Part shown: positions 20,238-30,498 of the stretch, piece after piece | Position numbering within the stretch: the stretch's first letter is position 1 | Layout: each line of letters opens with the position of its first letter | From: Komagataeibacter nataicola | Lineage (GTDB): Bacteria; Pseudomonadota; Alphaproteobacteria; Acetobacterales; Acetobacteraceae | Assembly: GCF_003207795.1 (NCBI RefSeq) | Contig: NZ_NIRT01000008.1 | Location: 1 to 64,000, forward strand | Length of the DNA: 64,000 nucleotides | Direction of reading: 5' to 3' | Notes under the pieces: generated by a model | What the model saw: only the letters and a program-made list of their open reading frames with translations | The model's database searches: none | Told to the model about the DNA's origin: nothing | Position numbers and translations under genes: made by a program

Positions 20238-21151
20238 GCCGCCCCGGCACCGATGCCAACGAGGAGCCTCCATCCGGGTCGCGCGGCAAGGGATTTCTGT
20301 CGCTGTTCAGCCGCAGGCGCGCTGAACCGGGGCTGCGTCATTCCATTGCCGCGCTGGTCAAGGAAGCCGATGATGCGGCGGGGGATGACGCCAATCCCCA
20401 CGCCTCCGAACTCGACCGGCAGGAGCGCGCGCTTCTGGCCAACGTGCTGCGCCTGCGCGGCATCACGGCGGATGACGTGATGATTCCGCGCGCCGACATC
20501 GTGGCGATGCCGGTCGATATCAGCCTCGATGAGGCGCTGGCCATGATCCGGCGGGAAAACCATTCCCGCATGCCGGTCTATCGCGACCAGCTTGACGACA
20601 TCGTGGGCATGATCCATGTGAAGGACCTGATCGCCTATGTCGGCACGTCGGAGGCCTTCCGCATGGAGCCGCTGCTGCGCCAGCCGCTCATGGTCGCGCC
20701 CCAGCTGCCCGTGCTCGATCTGCTTTTGCAGATGCGGCTGCGACACGTGCATCTTGCCCTCGTGATCGACGAGTATGGCGGCATTGACGGCCTCGTCACC
20801 ATCGAGGATCTGATCGAGACCATCGTGGGCGATATTTCCGACGAGCATGACGAACCGACCGTGAACATGATGCGCGAACGGCCCGATGGCACGCTCGATG
20901 TCGACGCCCGCACCCCCGTCGCCGCCTTTGAAGAAAAAGTCGGCCCCGTGCTCACGCGCGAGGAGCGCGAGGCCGAGATCGAGACCGTGGGCGGCCTGGT
21001 GTTCCGTCTGGCAGGCCACGTGCCCACGCGCGGCGAGATCGTGACGCATGAAAGCGGCATGGTGTTCCGCATCCTTGATTCGGATGCCCGCCATATCCGC
21101 CACGTGCGCGTGCGCCTCCCCCCGCGTGAGGCCGCCGCGCAGCCAGCCTGA
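20234..21151 (+). CDS. corC: CorC/TlyC-type CBS-domain protein
   Basis: A 305-residue hemolysin-C-like protein without the DUF21 membrane domain. It has two CBS domains at about 80-205 ([45 protein letters not shown]) and a C-terminal CorC/HlyC transporter-associated domain at about 220-295. E. coli CorC (YbeX) has been tied to Mg/Co efflux and to ribosome metabolism. It is translationally coupled to ybeY (ATGA). In many proteobacteria lnt follows; here a DsbA-like gene is next instead. Confidence 0.9.
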   Translation: MSRPGTDANEEPPSGSRGKGFLSLFSRRRAEPGLRHSIAALVKEADDAAGDDANPHASELDRQERALLANVLRLRGITADDVMIPRADIVAMPVDISLDEALAMIRRENHSRMPVYRDQLDDIVGMIHVKDLIAYVGTSEAFRMEPLLRQPLMVAPQLPVLDLLLQMRLRHVHLALVIDEYGGIDGLVTIEDLIETIVGDISDEHDEPTVNMMRERPDGTLDVDARTPVAAFEEKVGPVLTREEREAEIETVGGLVFRLAGHVPTRGEIVTHESGMVFRILDSDARHIRHVRVRLPPREAAAQPA

Positions 21152-21282
21152 ACGGATGGCGCGTCAGCCCCGGCGCGCCATCCGATGCGGGCATGATGGA
21201 TTTACGCACGCCCCGCGCCGCCTTAATACTGATACCCGCCGGGGCCATGCCCCACCCCTGTCCCCACCGGAGAGTGACCCTA

Positions 21283-21906
21283 ATGCCCATCACACGCCGC
21301 ACCCTGCTTGCCCTTACCCCCACCCTCATGGCTGGCGGCCTGATGTCCGGCCGGGCCATGGCGCAGGCGGCGGACCCGCGCCTGTCCATCCGCGCCGTGG
21401 GCAACCCTGCGGCCAAGGTGCATGTGGAGGAATTCTTCTCGCTTACCTGCACGCATTGCGCGCGTTTTGCCGCCGAGGTCTTCCCCGAAGTGCGCAGCAA
21501 GCTGATCGATACGGGCAAGGTGTACTACATTTTCCGTGATTTTCCGCTCGACCAGATCGCACTGACCGGCTGCATGGTCGCACGCGCGCTTGCCCCCGAG
21601 CGTTACGAGCCATTCGTGCTTGCGCTGCTGTCGAGCCAGGATCGCTGGGCCTTTGGCAAGGAACCGGCGGAATCCGAGGCCGAAATCCAGAAAATGGCCG
21701 CCCTTGCCGGCATGTCCTCCGACCTGTTCCAGCAGACCGTCCATGACGACAAGCTGCGCCATGCCATCATGGACGAGGAAGACCGCGCCCAGGCCCAGTA
21801 CAAGATCGACGGCACGCCCACCTTCCGCTTCAATGACAAGGAGCAGGTGGCTCAGGAACTGACCTACGAGCAGTTTGCCCAGAAGGTTGAAGCGGCGGCC
21901 CGCTGA
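21283..21906 (+). CDS. DsbA family thiol:disulfide oxidoreductase
   Basis: A 207-residue exported thioredoxin-fold protein. The N-terminus ITRRTLLALTP...GRAMAQA is a twin-arginine-like signal with a probable AxA cleavage site near residue 28. The active site is CTHC within FFSLTCTHCARF, and the cis-proline loop is GTPTFRF. It probably catalyses disulfide exchange in the periplasm. A DsbA-like gene directly upstream of smc is a recurring alphaproteobacterial arrangement; the gap here is only 2 bases. The in-frame ATG at 21193 is rejected because it would precede the signal. Confidence 0.9.
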   Translation: MPITRRTLLALTPTLMAGGLMSGRAMAQAADPRLSIRAVGNPAAKVHVEEFFSLTCTHCARFAAEVFPEVRSKLIDTGKVYYIFRDFPLDQIALTGCMVARALAPERYEPFVLALLSSQDRWAFGKEPAESEAEIQKMAALAGMSSDLFQQTVHDDKLRHAIMDEEDRAQAQYKIDGTPTFRFNDKEQVAQELTYEQFAQKVEAAAR

Positions 21907-21908
21907 GC

Positions 21909-24900
21909 ATGACCGCCCGTTTCGTCCGGCTGCGCATCGCAGGCTTCAAGAGTTTCGCCGACCCGGTCTCCGTGGAGATCCTGCCTGGCCTGACCGGCAT
22001 TGTCGGGCCCAACGGCTGCGGCAAGTCCAACGTGGTCGAGGCCCTGCGCTGGGTCATGGGCGAAACCAATGCCCGCGCCCTGCGCGGCGGCGAAATGGAT
22101 GACCTGATCTTCGCTGGCACCACCGCGCGCGCCGCCCGCAACATGGCGGAAGTCACCCTGACGCTGGAAGGCGCAGCCGAAATCGCCCCCGCCCCCTTTA
22201 CCGGGCAGGATGAGCTTCAGGTCTGCCGCCGCGCCGAGCGCGGGGCGGGCAGCGGCTACCGCATCAATGGCCGCACCACGCGCGGGCGCGACGTGCAGAC
22301 CCTGTTTGCCGATCTGGCCTCGGGCGCGCGGTCATCGGCCATGGTCAGCCAGGGCCGCGTCTCGGCGCTGGTCAATGCCCGCCCCGAGGAGCGGCGCACC
22401 ATTCTGGAGGAAGCGGCAGGCATTACCGGCCTGCACGGTCGCCGCCACGAGGCCGAACTCAAGCTGCGCGCAACCGAGGCCAACCTCGCGCGCGCGGAAG
22501 ACCTGCGCCTGCAACTCGAATCCCGGCTCGGTGACCTGCAGGAGCAGTCCGAACAGGCGAGCCGTTACCGCGAACTCTCGCAGGGGCTGCGCGAATCCGA
22601 AACCGCCCTTCTGGCGCTGCTGCATGCCCGCGCCCATAACGGCGTGGCCGAGGGAGAAGCTGGCCTGCTCGCCGCCCGCACCGACCTCAGGGCCGCCGAG
22701 GAGATGGCCGAAACCGCCGTCCTCACCGATTACGAAGTGACAAAGACATTGCCCGCCCTGCGCGAGCAGGTGGACACGCGACGCACCGCGCTGGAGCGCT
22801 TCAAGGTCCGCGCCGAAACCATTGCCGAGGAACTGGCCCGCGCCGAGGCCGCGCTGGAACAGGCCCGGACCCGCCTTGCTGAATGCGAGGGCGTGCAGGC
22901 TGCGGCCCTTGCCCGGCGTGATGACGCCACTCTCATGCTCGAACAGCTTGAGGCTGAGCGGGCGCAGGTGGCCCAACGCCTGTCAGCCCTGCCCGCCCTG
23001 CGTGAGGCGGCACAGGCCGAATGCACCACGCTGGCGCAGGCCCTGACCGGAATGGCTGCGCGCGTGGAAGAGGCCACCACCACCGTGCGCGAGGCCGAAC
23101 TGCAGGCCACGCAGGCGCGTGAAGGCCTTGCCACCGCCACCGCCGCGCATGAGCGTCTTGCCACCCAGCACGCGGCCCTCGCCACCGAGATCGCGGCGCT
23201 GGAAGCCGATATGCCAACGGCCGAATCCATCGCCGCCCATGACGAACAGATCACCCTGACCGAGGCGCAGGCCACGCAGGCCATGACCGCGCGCGAGGAT
23301 GCCACCCGCGCCCATGCGGATGCCGCGCTACAGGCCGACCTTGCCCGCAATGCCGCGACCGAGAGCCTGCGCGTGCATGCGCAGGCCACGCAGGATACCG
23401 CCACCGCCGCCAGCAGGCTCGAAGCGCTCGAGCGCGACGTGGCCGCGCTGGGCAACCATGTGCGCAATGCCCGTGCCGAGCTGGTGCCCGAAGATGAGCG
23501 CGCCCGTCTGGCCCGGACGGCCACCGAGGCCGAAACGGCTCTTGATACCCTCCGCGCCGAACGCGCCACGGCGGAAGACGCCCGCGCACAGGCCACTCAG
23601 GCCGAAATTCAGGCCAATGCCCGCCTGAAGGAAGCCCGCGCCACCCGCAGCGCCACCGAGGAAGCCCTGCGCGCTGCCCGGGCCGCCCACAAGCGCGCGC
23701 GCGATGAAGTGGATACACTCGCCGCCAGCATGATACGCCTGCGCGCGCAGGCCGTGCCCGATGAGGCCCTGCAGGCGCTCACCACCAAACGCGAGGCTGC
23801 TGCGGCAGCACTGGACTCTGCCCGCCAGCACATGGCGGCAATCGAGACCGCGAGCGTGGCCGCCACGCAGGAGGATGAAGCCTGCGCCGCCCGCCTGACC
23901 GAGGCCCGCGCCAGCCTGTCGGGCCTCGAGGCGGAAGCCGATGGCCTGGCCCGCGCCCTGCACAGCGAGACGCAGGCCAACCCCGCCAGCGGCATGACGC
24001 TGGCCGATAGCCTGCACGTGCCCGCCGGGCTGGAAACCGCGCTGGCCGTGGTGCTTTCCGATGGGCTTGAGGCGGTGGTCGAAGGCATGGCCCCCCGCTC
24101 ATGGCATGATCTGCCTCCGGCCACGCAAGCCCCTTTTCCTGCCGCGGGCATCGAGCCGCTTTCCGCCGTGCTCGAGGCACCGCCTGCCCTGTCACGCGCG
24201 CTGGGTGCCGCCGGCCTGCTGCCTGATGGCATGGATGGCGCGGCCCTTCAGGCCAGCCTGACCCCGGGGCAATGCCTTATCACCCGCGAGGGGGCGCTGT
24301 GGCGGTGGGATGGCTACACGCAGGCCCCCAACCTGCCCGACCGCGCGGCACTCCGGCTTAAACAGCTCGGCCGCCTGCGCACCCTGCGCGCGGAACTCGA
24401 GCAGCTGCGCGGTGTGCTCCCGGCGCTGGAGCAGGCGGCACAAACCGCCACAACCACCCGCCAGCAGGCAGCCGAAGCCCTGACGACGGCCCGCGATGCC
24501 CGCATGGAAGCCGAGAACGCACTCGAGGCCGCCCGCACGGCAGAGGCCGAGCTTTCACGCCAGCACGCCACCATCGCGGCCCAGATCGATACGCTCTCGG
24601 TGCAGCAGGCCACGGCCCAGGCCGCCCTGATGGATTCCGATGCCGCCTGCGCGCGCGCCACTGCGCAGGAAGCCGATCTGCCCGACCTCGATCAGTTGGC
24701 CCGTGCCCAGCAGGCGGCAGCACAGGCTGCCACGCAGGCGCAGGATGCCGAAAAGGCGCTCCGTACACGCTGCCAGCAGGCTGAAGCCGCACTGGAACAG
24801 GCCCGCCGCGCCCTGCAGGCCGCCACGACCCGGCATGGGGAGGCGGAAACCCGCCTGCAGGCCCTGCTGCCCGAACAGGCCCGGCTGGAAACCGACCGCA

Positions 24901-26444
24901 ACACCGCCAGCAATGAACTGGCCACCCGACGCGAACAGCTTGCTGCCCTGCCCGCCCCTGCCCAGGCGCAGGATGCAGCCCGACAGGCGACCGCTGCCGC
25001 GACACAGGCAGGCCAGGCGCTGGAACAGGCCCGGATAGTGGTGGAAGAGGCCACGACCCGGCTGGAACAGGCCCGCATCGCACGCGCGGCCCTTGAGCAG
25101 AAAATGCGCGAAACCGGTGCCCGGCTTGAAGCCCGGCAGGCCCGCATGGCTGACCTGACCGATGGGCTGCAGCAGGCACAAGCAACTGTTGCCGCCGCCC
25201 GCACCCGCCTTGAGGCCCTGCCTGACATGAGCGGACTGGAACACGCGCTGGCCAGCCTGCGCGAAGAGGCCGAAAGCCTGCGCGCCCAGGAAACCGAGCA
25301 GCGCGAGACCCTGGCCCGCCTGCATACGGAGGAGGCCACCCTGCGCCAGCGCTTTGACGCATCGGGGCAGGACATGACGCAGTGGACCGCCCGCGTGGAA
25401 GCCGCCAGCCTGGAAGCCGAAGCTGCGGCAAGCCGCCTGCATAATGCGCAGGCCGAGCATGAGCGTGTGGCTCCCCAGCCCGTTGCCGTGCGCGAACGCC
25501 GCGATGCGATCGCGACCGAACTGGCCCAGCATGAAGCCAGCCACGCTGCGGCGATGGTGGAACTGCAGCAGGCTGAAACCCGCATGGCGGAAGTGCAGCA
25601 GGGCCGCCGCACGGCGGAAGAGGTGCTGACCGCGGCCCGTGAAGCCGTGGTCCGCGCCGAAGGCAGGCGCGAGCAGGCACAGGTGCTGCTGGCCCAGTTG
25701 CAGGCGGACTCAACGCCGCCAGCCGGCGTGGTGCCCGCCGATCTGAGCGTGAATGCCGAGACCGGCCTGCGCCGCAAGGTCGCCCGCCTGACCCGCCAGC
25801 GCGATGAGCTTGGCCCGGTCAACCTGCGTGCCGAGCTTGAGGCGCAGGAGGCATCGGGCAAGATCGACACGATCCTGCATGAGCGCGACGAACTGCAATC
25901 GGCCATTGCCCGCCTGCGCGGCATGATCGGGCAGCTTAACCGGGAGGGACGCGAGCGGTTGATGGCGGTGTTCTCGCAGATCGACCAGCATTTTCAGGCG
26001 CTGTTTGCCCGCATGTTCAATGGCGGGCGGGCGCATCTGGGCATGGTGGGCAATGACGACCCGCTTCAGGCCGGGCTGGAAATCTATGCCCAGCCGCCGG
26101 GCAAGAAACTCGCCACGCTCTCGCTGCTTTCAGGCGGCGAGCAGGCGCTCACCGCGCTGTCGCTCATCTTTGCGGTGTTCCGCTGCAACCCCGCCCCGGT
26201 CTGCGTGCTCGATGAGGTCGATGCGCCGCTCGATGACGCCAATGTGGGCCGCTTCTGCGCCCTGCTCGCCGATATGGTGGCCGAGGCGGGCACGCGCTTC
26301 CTTGTCGTGACCCACCACCAGCTGACCATGGCGCATATGGACCGGCTGTATGGCGTGACCATGCAGGAGCGCGGGGTCAGCCGCGTGCTGTCGGTTGACC
26401 TCGAACGCGCGACCGAAATGGTGGATGCCGAACCCGCCAGATAA
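21909..26444 (+). CDS. smc: chromosome segregation protein SMC, long-armed
   Basis: A structural-maintenance-of-chromosomes ATPase of 1511 residues, well above the usual 1150-1200. The N-head has Walker A GPNGCGKSNVVEA near residue 32 and the QGRVSALV segment. A first coiled coil spans roughly 170-690, a hinge about 690-810 (MTLADSLHVPAGLE...), and a second coil about 810-1330. The C-head has signature LSGGEQALTALSLIF near 1404 and Walker B VCVLDEVDAPLDDANV. Both arms are longer by a similar amount and rich in Ala, Gln, Arg, Thr and Glu. scpA/scpB are not in the window. A convergent hairpin repeat follows. Confidence 0.95.
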   Translation: MTARFVRLRIAGFKSFADPVSVEILPGLTGIVGPNGCGKSNVVEALRWVMGETNARALRGGEMDDLIFAGTTARAARNMAEVTLTLEGAAEIAPAPFTGQDELQVCRRAERGAGSGYRINGRTTRGRDVQTLFADLASGARSSAMVSQGRVSALVNARPEERRTILEEAAGITGLHGRRHEAELKLRATEANLARAEDLRLQLESRLGDLQEQSEQASRYRELSQGLRESETALLALLHARAHNGVAEGEAGLLAARTDLRAAEEMAETAVLTDYEVTKTLPALREQVDTRRTALERFKVRAETIAEELARAEAALEQARTRLAECEGVQAAALARRDDATLMLEQLEAERAQVAQRLSALPALREAAQAECTTLAQALTGMAARVEEATTTVREAELQATQAREGLATATAAHERLATQHAALATEIAALEADMPTAESIAAHDEQITLTEAQATQAMTAREDATRAHADAALQADLARNAATESLRVHAQATQDTATAASRLEALERDVAALGNHVRNARAELVPEDERARLARTATEAETALDTLRAERATAEDARAQATQAEIQANARLKEARATRSATEEALRAARAAHKRARDEVDTLAASMIRLRAQAVPDEALQALTTKREAAAAALDSARQHMAAIETASVAATQEDEACAARLTEARASLSGLEAEADGLARALHSETQANPASGMTLADSLHVPAGLETALAVVLSDGLEAVVEGMAPRSWHDLPPATQAPFPAAGIEPLSAVLEAPPALSRALGAAGLLPDGMDGAALQASLTPGQCLITREGALWRWDGYTQAPNLPDRAALRLKQLGRLRTLRAELEQLRGVLPALEQAAQTATTTRQQAAEALTTARDARMEAENALEAARTAEAELSRQHATIAAQIDTLSVQQATAQAALMDSDAACARATAQEADLPDLDQLARAQQAAAQAATQAQDAEKALRTRCQQAEAALEQARRALQAATTRHGEAETRLQALLPEQARLETDRNTASNELATRREQLAALPAPAQAQDAARQATAAATQAGQALEQARIVVEEATTRLEQARIARAALEQKMRETGARLEARQARMADLTDGLQQAQATVAAARTRLEALPDMSGLEHALASLREEAESLRAQETEQRETLARLHTEEATLRQRFDASGQDMTQWTARVEAASLEAEAAASRLHNAQAEHERVAPQPVAVRERRDAIATELAQHEASHAAAMVELQQAETRMAEVQQGRRTAEEVLTAAREAVVRAEGRREQAQVLLAQLQADSTPPAGVVPADLSVNAETGLRRKVARLTRQRDELGPVNLRAELEAQEASGKIDTILHERDELQSAIARLRGMIGQLNREGRERLMAVFSQIDQHFQALFARMFNGGRAHLGMVGNDDPLQAGLEIYAQPPGKKLATLSLLSGGEQALTALSLIFAVFRCNPAPVCVLDEVDAPLDDANVGRFCALLADMVAEAGTRFLVVTHHQLTMAHMDRLYGVTMQERGVSRVLSVDLERATEMVDAEPAR

Positions 26445-26460
26445 CAGACTGATGAGAAAA

Positions 26461-26501
26461 CGCCGCCTTTTGGAAAAAAGGCGGCGCCCAAAGACTTTTA
26501 T
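26461..26501 (-). repeat. dual-hairpin dispersed repeat, copy B (half element, terminator-like)
   Basis: A perfect 11-bp stem CGCCGCCTTTT (26461-26471) / AAAAGGCGGCG (26476-26486) with a GGAA loop. Read on the minus strand it starts AAAAGTCTTTGGGCGCCGCC, matching 18 of 20 bases of the left part of copy A at 6221-6240, so it is an inverted copy lacking hairpin 2. It sits between convergent smc and aarC and can terminate both. Confidence 0.8.
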
Positions 26502-26566
26502 GATTGCCGATAGATGGTGCGACGGGGGCGGTACCTGCCCGCATCCCGTCAGCTCCCAGTTGGCCC

Positions 26567-28102
<1,536 letters not shown>

Positions 28103-28293
28103 TTATCGTTATGCCCGGCCGGTCGAGACCGCGCCGGATTGCCGTATGCCGTTGTCACGGCCCTGGCCGGGGCCGATCTGCGGGGATGGCGGCCGTGGCG
28201 CGGGTATTCCCTTTGCACCACTGCGCCTGTCCCTGCGTTTCACTTCAGCATGACGTCTTCATCTGTTCTCCGTCCTGCAGGCTACGTCACAAC

Positions 28294-28337
28294 AAAAAAG
28301 TGTGACACCGCAGCCGGACTCCGGTCGGCGGTGTCAC
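28294..28337 (-). terminator. intrinsic terminator / possible attenuator in the aarC leader
   Basis: A perfect 10-bp stem GTGACACCGC (28302-28311) / GCGGTGTCAC (28328-28337) encloses an inner CCGG/CCGG stem. On the minus strand it is followed within two bases by a run of six T (28299-28294), the full anatomy of a Rho-independent terminator. It points toward aarC and lies 210 bases upstream of its start codon. No minus-strand gene is apparent between here and the divergent phosphatase gene, so it should end either a small RNA or a short attenuated aarC leader. Confidence 0.55.
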
Positions 28338-28406
28338 GTTTACTCCATCAGGCACATCACCGGCAGGAGCGCAAAGCCCTATGCCGGTCTGTGTCCCGGG
28401 CAATAT

Positions 28407-28442
28407 ATTCGGGTTTTTCGTGTACAATATCGTTACCCGAAT
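28407..28442. promoter_or_regulatory. inverted repeat between divergent aarC and the phosphatase gene, possible operator
   Basis: A perfect 8-bp dyad ATTCGGGT (28407-28414) / ACCCGAAT (28435-28442) separated by 20 AT-rich bases containing TACAAT (plus strand), in the 490-base divergent region. Half-site spacing of about 28 bp centre to centre would suit a dimeric or tetrameric regulator. The rest of 28085-28578 holds the minus-strand terminator and no credible ORF. Confidence 0.35.
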
Positions 28443-28578
28443 GCAACCGGTTTGTGTCATTAAGGATACATTATTGCCCATCCCCCTAGTGCATGGCGGC
28501 CAATCTTGTGAATAATAGGAGACCAGACCCAGCAAGGGGCAACACCCGGACCGGCCATCAACAGGAGAGGATTTTCGT

Positions 28579-29388
28579 TTGAGACGTCGATTTCCCTCTC
28601 ATCGGCCAGTCATGGCACGGGATGCCATATCCCCGCCCGCCGCCGAGCGGGAAGAAGCTGCCCCCCCGACCCCGCCCGCGCTGCCCACGCACCCGCTGGC
28701 AGGGCTGCTGGCAGGCCGTCCCCTGCGGGTGGTGGGCGACGTGCATGGCGACCTGCACGCCTTCCGCCATGCCGCAGCGACCGACCGGTTTGTCATACAG
28801 CTAGGCGACCTGGTGGATTACGGACCCGACAGCGCAGGCGCATTCCGCCTGATGCAGCGCCTGATCGATGAAGGGCGCGGGCTGTTCATACTGGGCAACC
28901 ATGACCGCAAGCTGGCCCGCGCGCTGCAGGGCCGCAAAATGCGCCGCGACCCGCCTTTGATGGAAACGCTGGCCGCCTTCCTGCGCGAGGAGAACAGTGA
29001 CGTGTACCAGCGCGCGCTGGATGATCTTGCGCGCGCACCCGCGTGGATCGTGCTGGGGCAGTCCATATTCGTGCATGGCGGCTTTCATGCCCGCATGCTT
29101 GGCGAACTGCCGCCGCCGGGGCTGGGCACGGTCACCCCCCTGCTGTCACGCGCCCTGTTTGGCGAGACGACGGGCCGCATGCAGAAAGATGGCTACCCCG
29201 AGCGCAGGCTGAACTGGGTCGATCACATTCCGCCGGGCTACACCGTCTATTGCGGGCATGACCGCCGCTCCACTGACGGGCGGCCCTGGGTGCGCCACGG
29301 CCGCATGGGCGGGCGCGCCATCTTTACCGATACCGGGGCTGGCAAGGGGGGGCATCTCGCGTGGATCGACCTCCCGCCCGTGCTGTAA
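28579..29388 (+). CDS. metallophosphoesterase (serine/threonine phosphatase-like)
   Basis: A 269-residue calcineurin-like phosphoesterase. Metal-binding motifs are in order: GDVHGD near residue 54, GDLVDYGPDS near 75, GNHDRKL near 100, a later FVHGGFH, and a C-terminal YCGHDRRSTDGRPW. The TTG start at 28579 has a very strong AGGAGAGG 8 bases upstream; an ATG at 28612 is the alternative. The substrate cannot be told from sequence; bacterial relatives dephosphorylate proteins or diadenosine polyphosphates. It leads a run with chorismate mutase and sixA. Confidence 0.85.
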   Translation: MRRRFPSHRPVMARDAISPPAAEREEAAPPTPPALPTHPLAGLLAGRPLRVVGDVHGDLHAFRHAAATDRFVIQLGDLVDYGPDSAGAFRLMQRLIDEGRGLFILGNHDRKLARALQGRKMRRDPPLMETLAAFLREENSDVYQRALDDLARAPAWIVLGQSIFVHGGFHARMLGELPPPGLGTVTPLLSRALFGETTGRMQKDGYPERRLNWVDHIPPGYTVYCGHDRRSTDGRPWVRHGRMGGRAIFTDTGAGKGGHLAWIDLPPVL

Positions 29389-29433
29389 GTCTTTATTTCA
29401 CAAAATTTTTCCAACGCAGGAGCGCGGACACCG

Positions 29434-29751
29434 ATGAACACCACCGAGGCCAGACAGGATGCAGCCCGGCTCAAGCTTGAAGAACTGCGCTGCAGCATCG
29501 ACAATATCGATGCCGCCCTGATCTACATGCTGGCCGAGCGCTTTCGCCACACGCAGGCGGTGGGTCGGCTCAAAGCCGCTAACGACATGCCACCCGCTGA
29601 CCCCGCGCGTGAGGCCCGGCAGGTGGCGCGCCTGCGCGAACTGGCCACAGCCGCGCATCTGGACCCCGATTTTGCGGAAAAATTCCTGGCCTTCATCATC
29701 CGCGAGGTCATTCGCCACCATGAGGCCATTGCCGCAGGCACAGGCCAGTAA
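29434..29751 (+). CDS. chorismate mutase (AroQ class, monofunctional)
   Basis: A 105-residue all-helical AroQ-type chorismate mutase, which rearranges chorismate to prephenate for Phe/Tyr synthesis. Helix 1 is LEELRCSIDNIDAALIYMLAERF; the conserved Arg, the VGRLKA segment with its catalytic Lys, and the EARQVARLREL region fit the family. It lacks a signal peptide and a fused dehydratase or dehydrogenase. It starts 45 bases after the phosphatase and ends 8 bases before sixA. Confidence 0.88.
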   Translation: MNTTEARQDAARLKLEELRCSIDNIDAALIYMLAERFRHTQAVGRLKAANDMPPADPAREARQVARLRELATAAHLDPDFAEKFLAFIIREVIRHHEAIAAGTGQ

Positions 29752-29759
29752 CCGCCGCC

Positions 29760-30281
29760 ATGCCCCGCCAGCTTGTGCTCATGCGCCATGCCCAGGCCGC
29801 TCCCGCCGCGTTTGGCGAGATCGGCGCGCAGGCCGATTTCAACCGCGCGCTGACCCCGCATGGCCGTGACAGCGCACGCGCCCAGGGGGCGTGGCTGCGC
29901 GCGCGCGCCTTTGCTCCGCAGGTGGTGCTGGTCAGCCCCGCGCGGCGCACGGTCGAGACGCTTGCGGCACTGGGATCATTTTATGGCGATCAGAAACCCG
30001 ATATCCGATATGTGAACGAACTGTATGAAGCGACCGCCGAAACGGTGCGTGACATGCTCTATGCCATTGACGATAAAACAAGCGATATCATGATGTTAGG
30101 CCACAATCCGGCCTTGGGTGCCCTGGTGTTTGGCTGGGGCGCGCGGCATTGCCCGCCTGCCCTTGATGGCGCGATGCAGCGCGGCTTCCCGCCGGCCTCG
30201 ATCGCCTGTTTTACTGCCGAAAAACCATGGAATTCCGCCACCGACCGCGAAATCCACCTTAACGCCCTGTCTTGCCAATAA
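29760..30281 (+). CDS. sixA: SixA-like phosphohistidine phosphatase
   Basis: A 173-residue histidine-phosphatase-superfamily protein. The N-terminal catalytic motif is MRHAQA (Arg9-His10), in place of the more common RHG; VLVSPARRTVETL and MLGHNPALG carry the other catalytic Arg and His. SixA removes phosphate from phosphohistidine in phosphotransferase proteins. As I recall, the A. aceti aar cluster also has a SixA-like gene (aarB) next to citrate synthase, which fits its position 217 bases upstream of gltA. It belongs to the plus-strand phosphatase-chorismate mutase-sixA run. Confidence 0.88.
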   Translation: MPRQLVLMRHAQAAPAAFGEIGAQADFNRALTPHGRDSARAQGAWLRARAFAPQVVLVSPARRTVETLAALGSFYGDQKPDIRYVNELYEATAETVRDMLYAIDDKTSDIMMLGHNPALGALVFGWGARHCPPALDGAMQRGFPPASIACFTAEKPWNSATDREIHLNALSCQ

Positions 30282-30386
30282 TGTCATTGCGGCAAAGGGG
30301 GTGCATGGATTGCCACGGCGGGGGTTTCGTTCCTATCGTCAGAACCGAGGCCCGATGACTGCCGCGCCTTGCGGCACGCGGGGCAA

Positions 30387-30392
30387 TATAAT
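30387..30392 (+). promoter_or_regulatory. candidate -10 element upstream of citrate synthase
   Basis: A perfect TATAAT, rare in this GC-rich sequence, lies 107 bases upstream of the gltA start. No good -35 box is found 16-18 bases upstream; the nearest, TTGCGG, has only 12-base spacing. It could be an activator-dependent promoter. Confidence 0.3.
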
Positions 30393-30498
30393 TTGGGCAT
30401 AGCCATAAACTGCCGCATGAACGGCAGAATGCCCGGAGGTTGGAGACATGGCCCCCTGCCCCACCAGCGCAGGCGTGGCCCCAGGAGGAGAGTTGTAG

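Noticed and set aside
18392-21103. 903-codon minus-strand frame opposite phoH, ybeY and corC
   Set aside because: It crosses three overlapping genes with solid motifs on the plus strand; high GC3 makes such antisense frames common.
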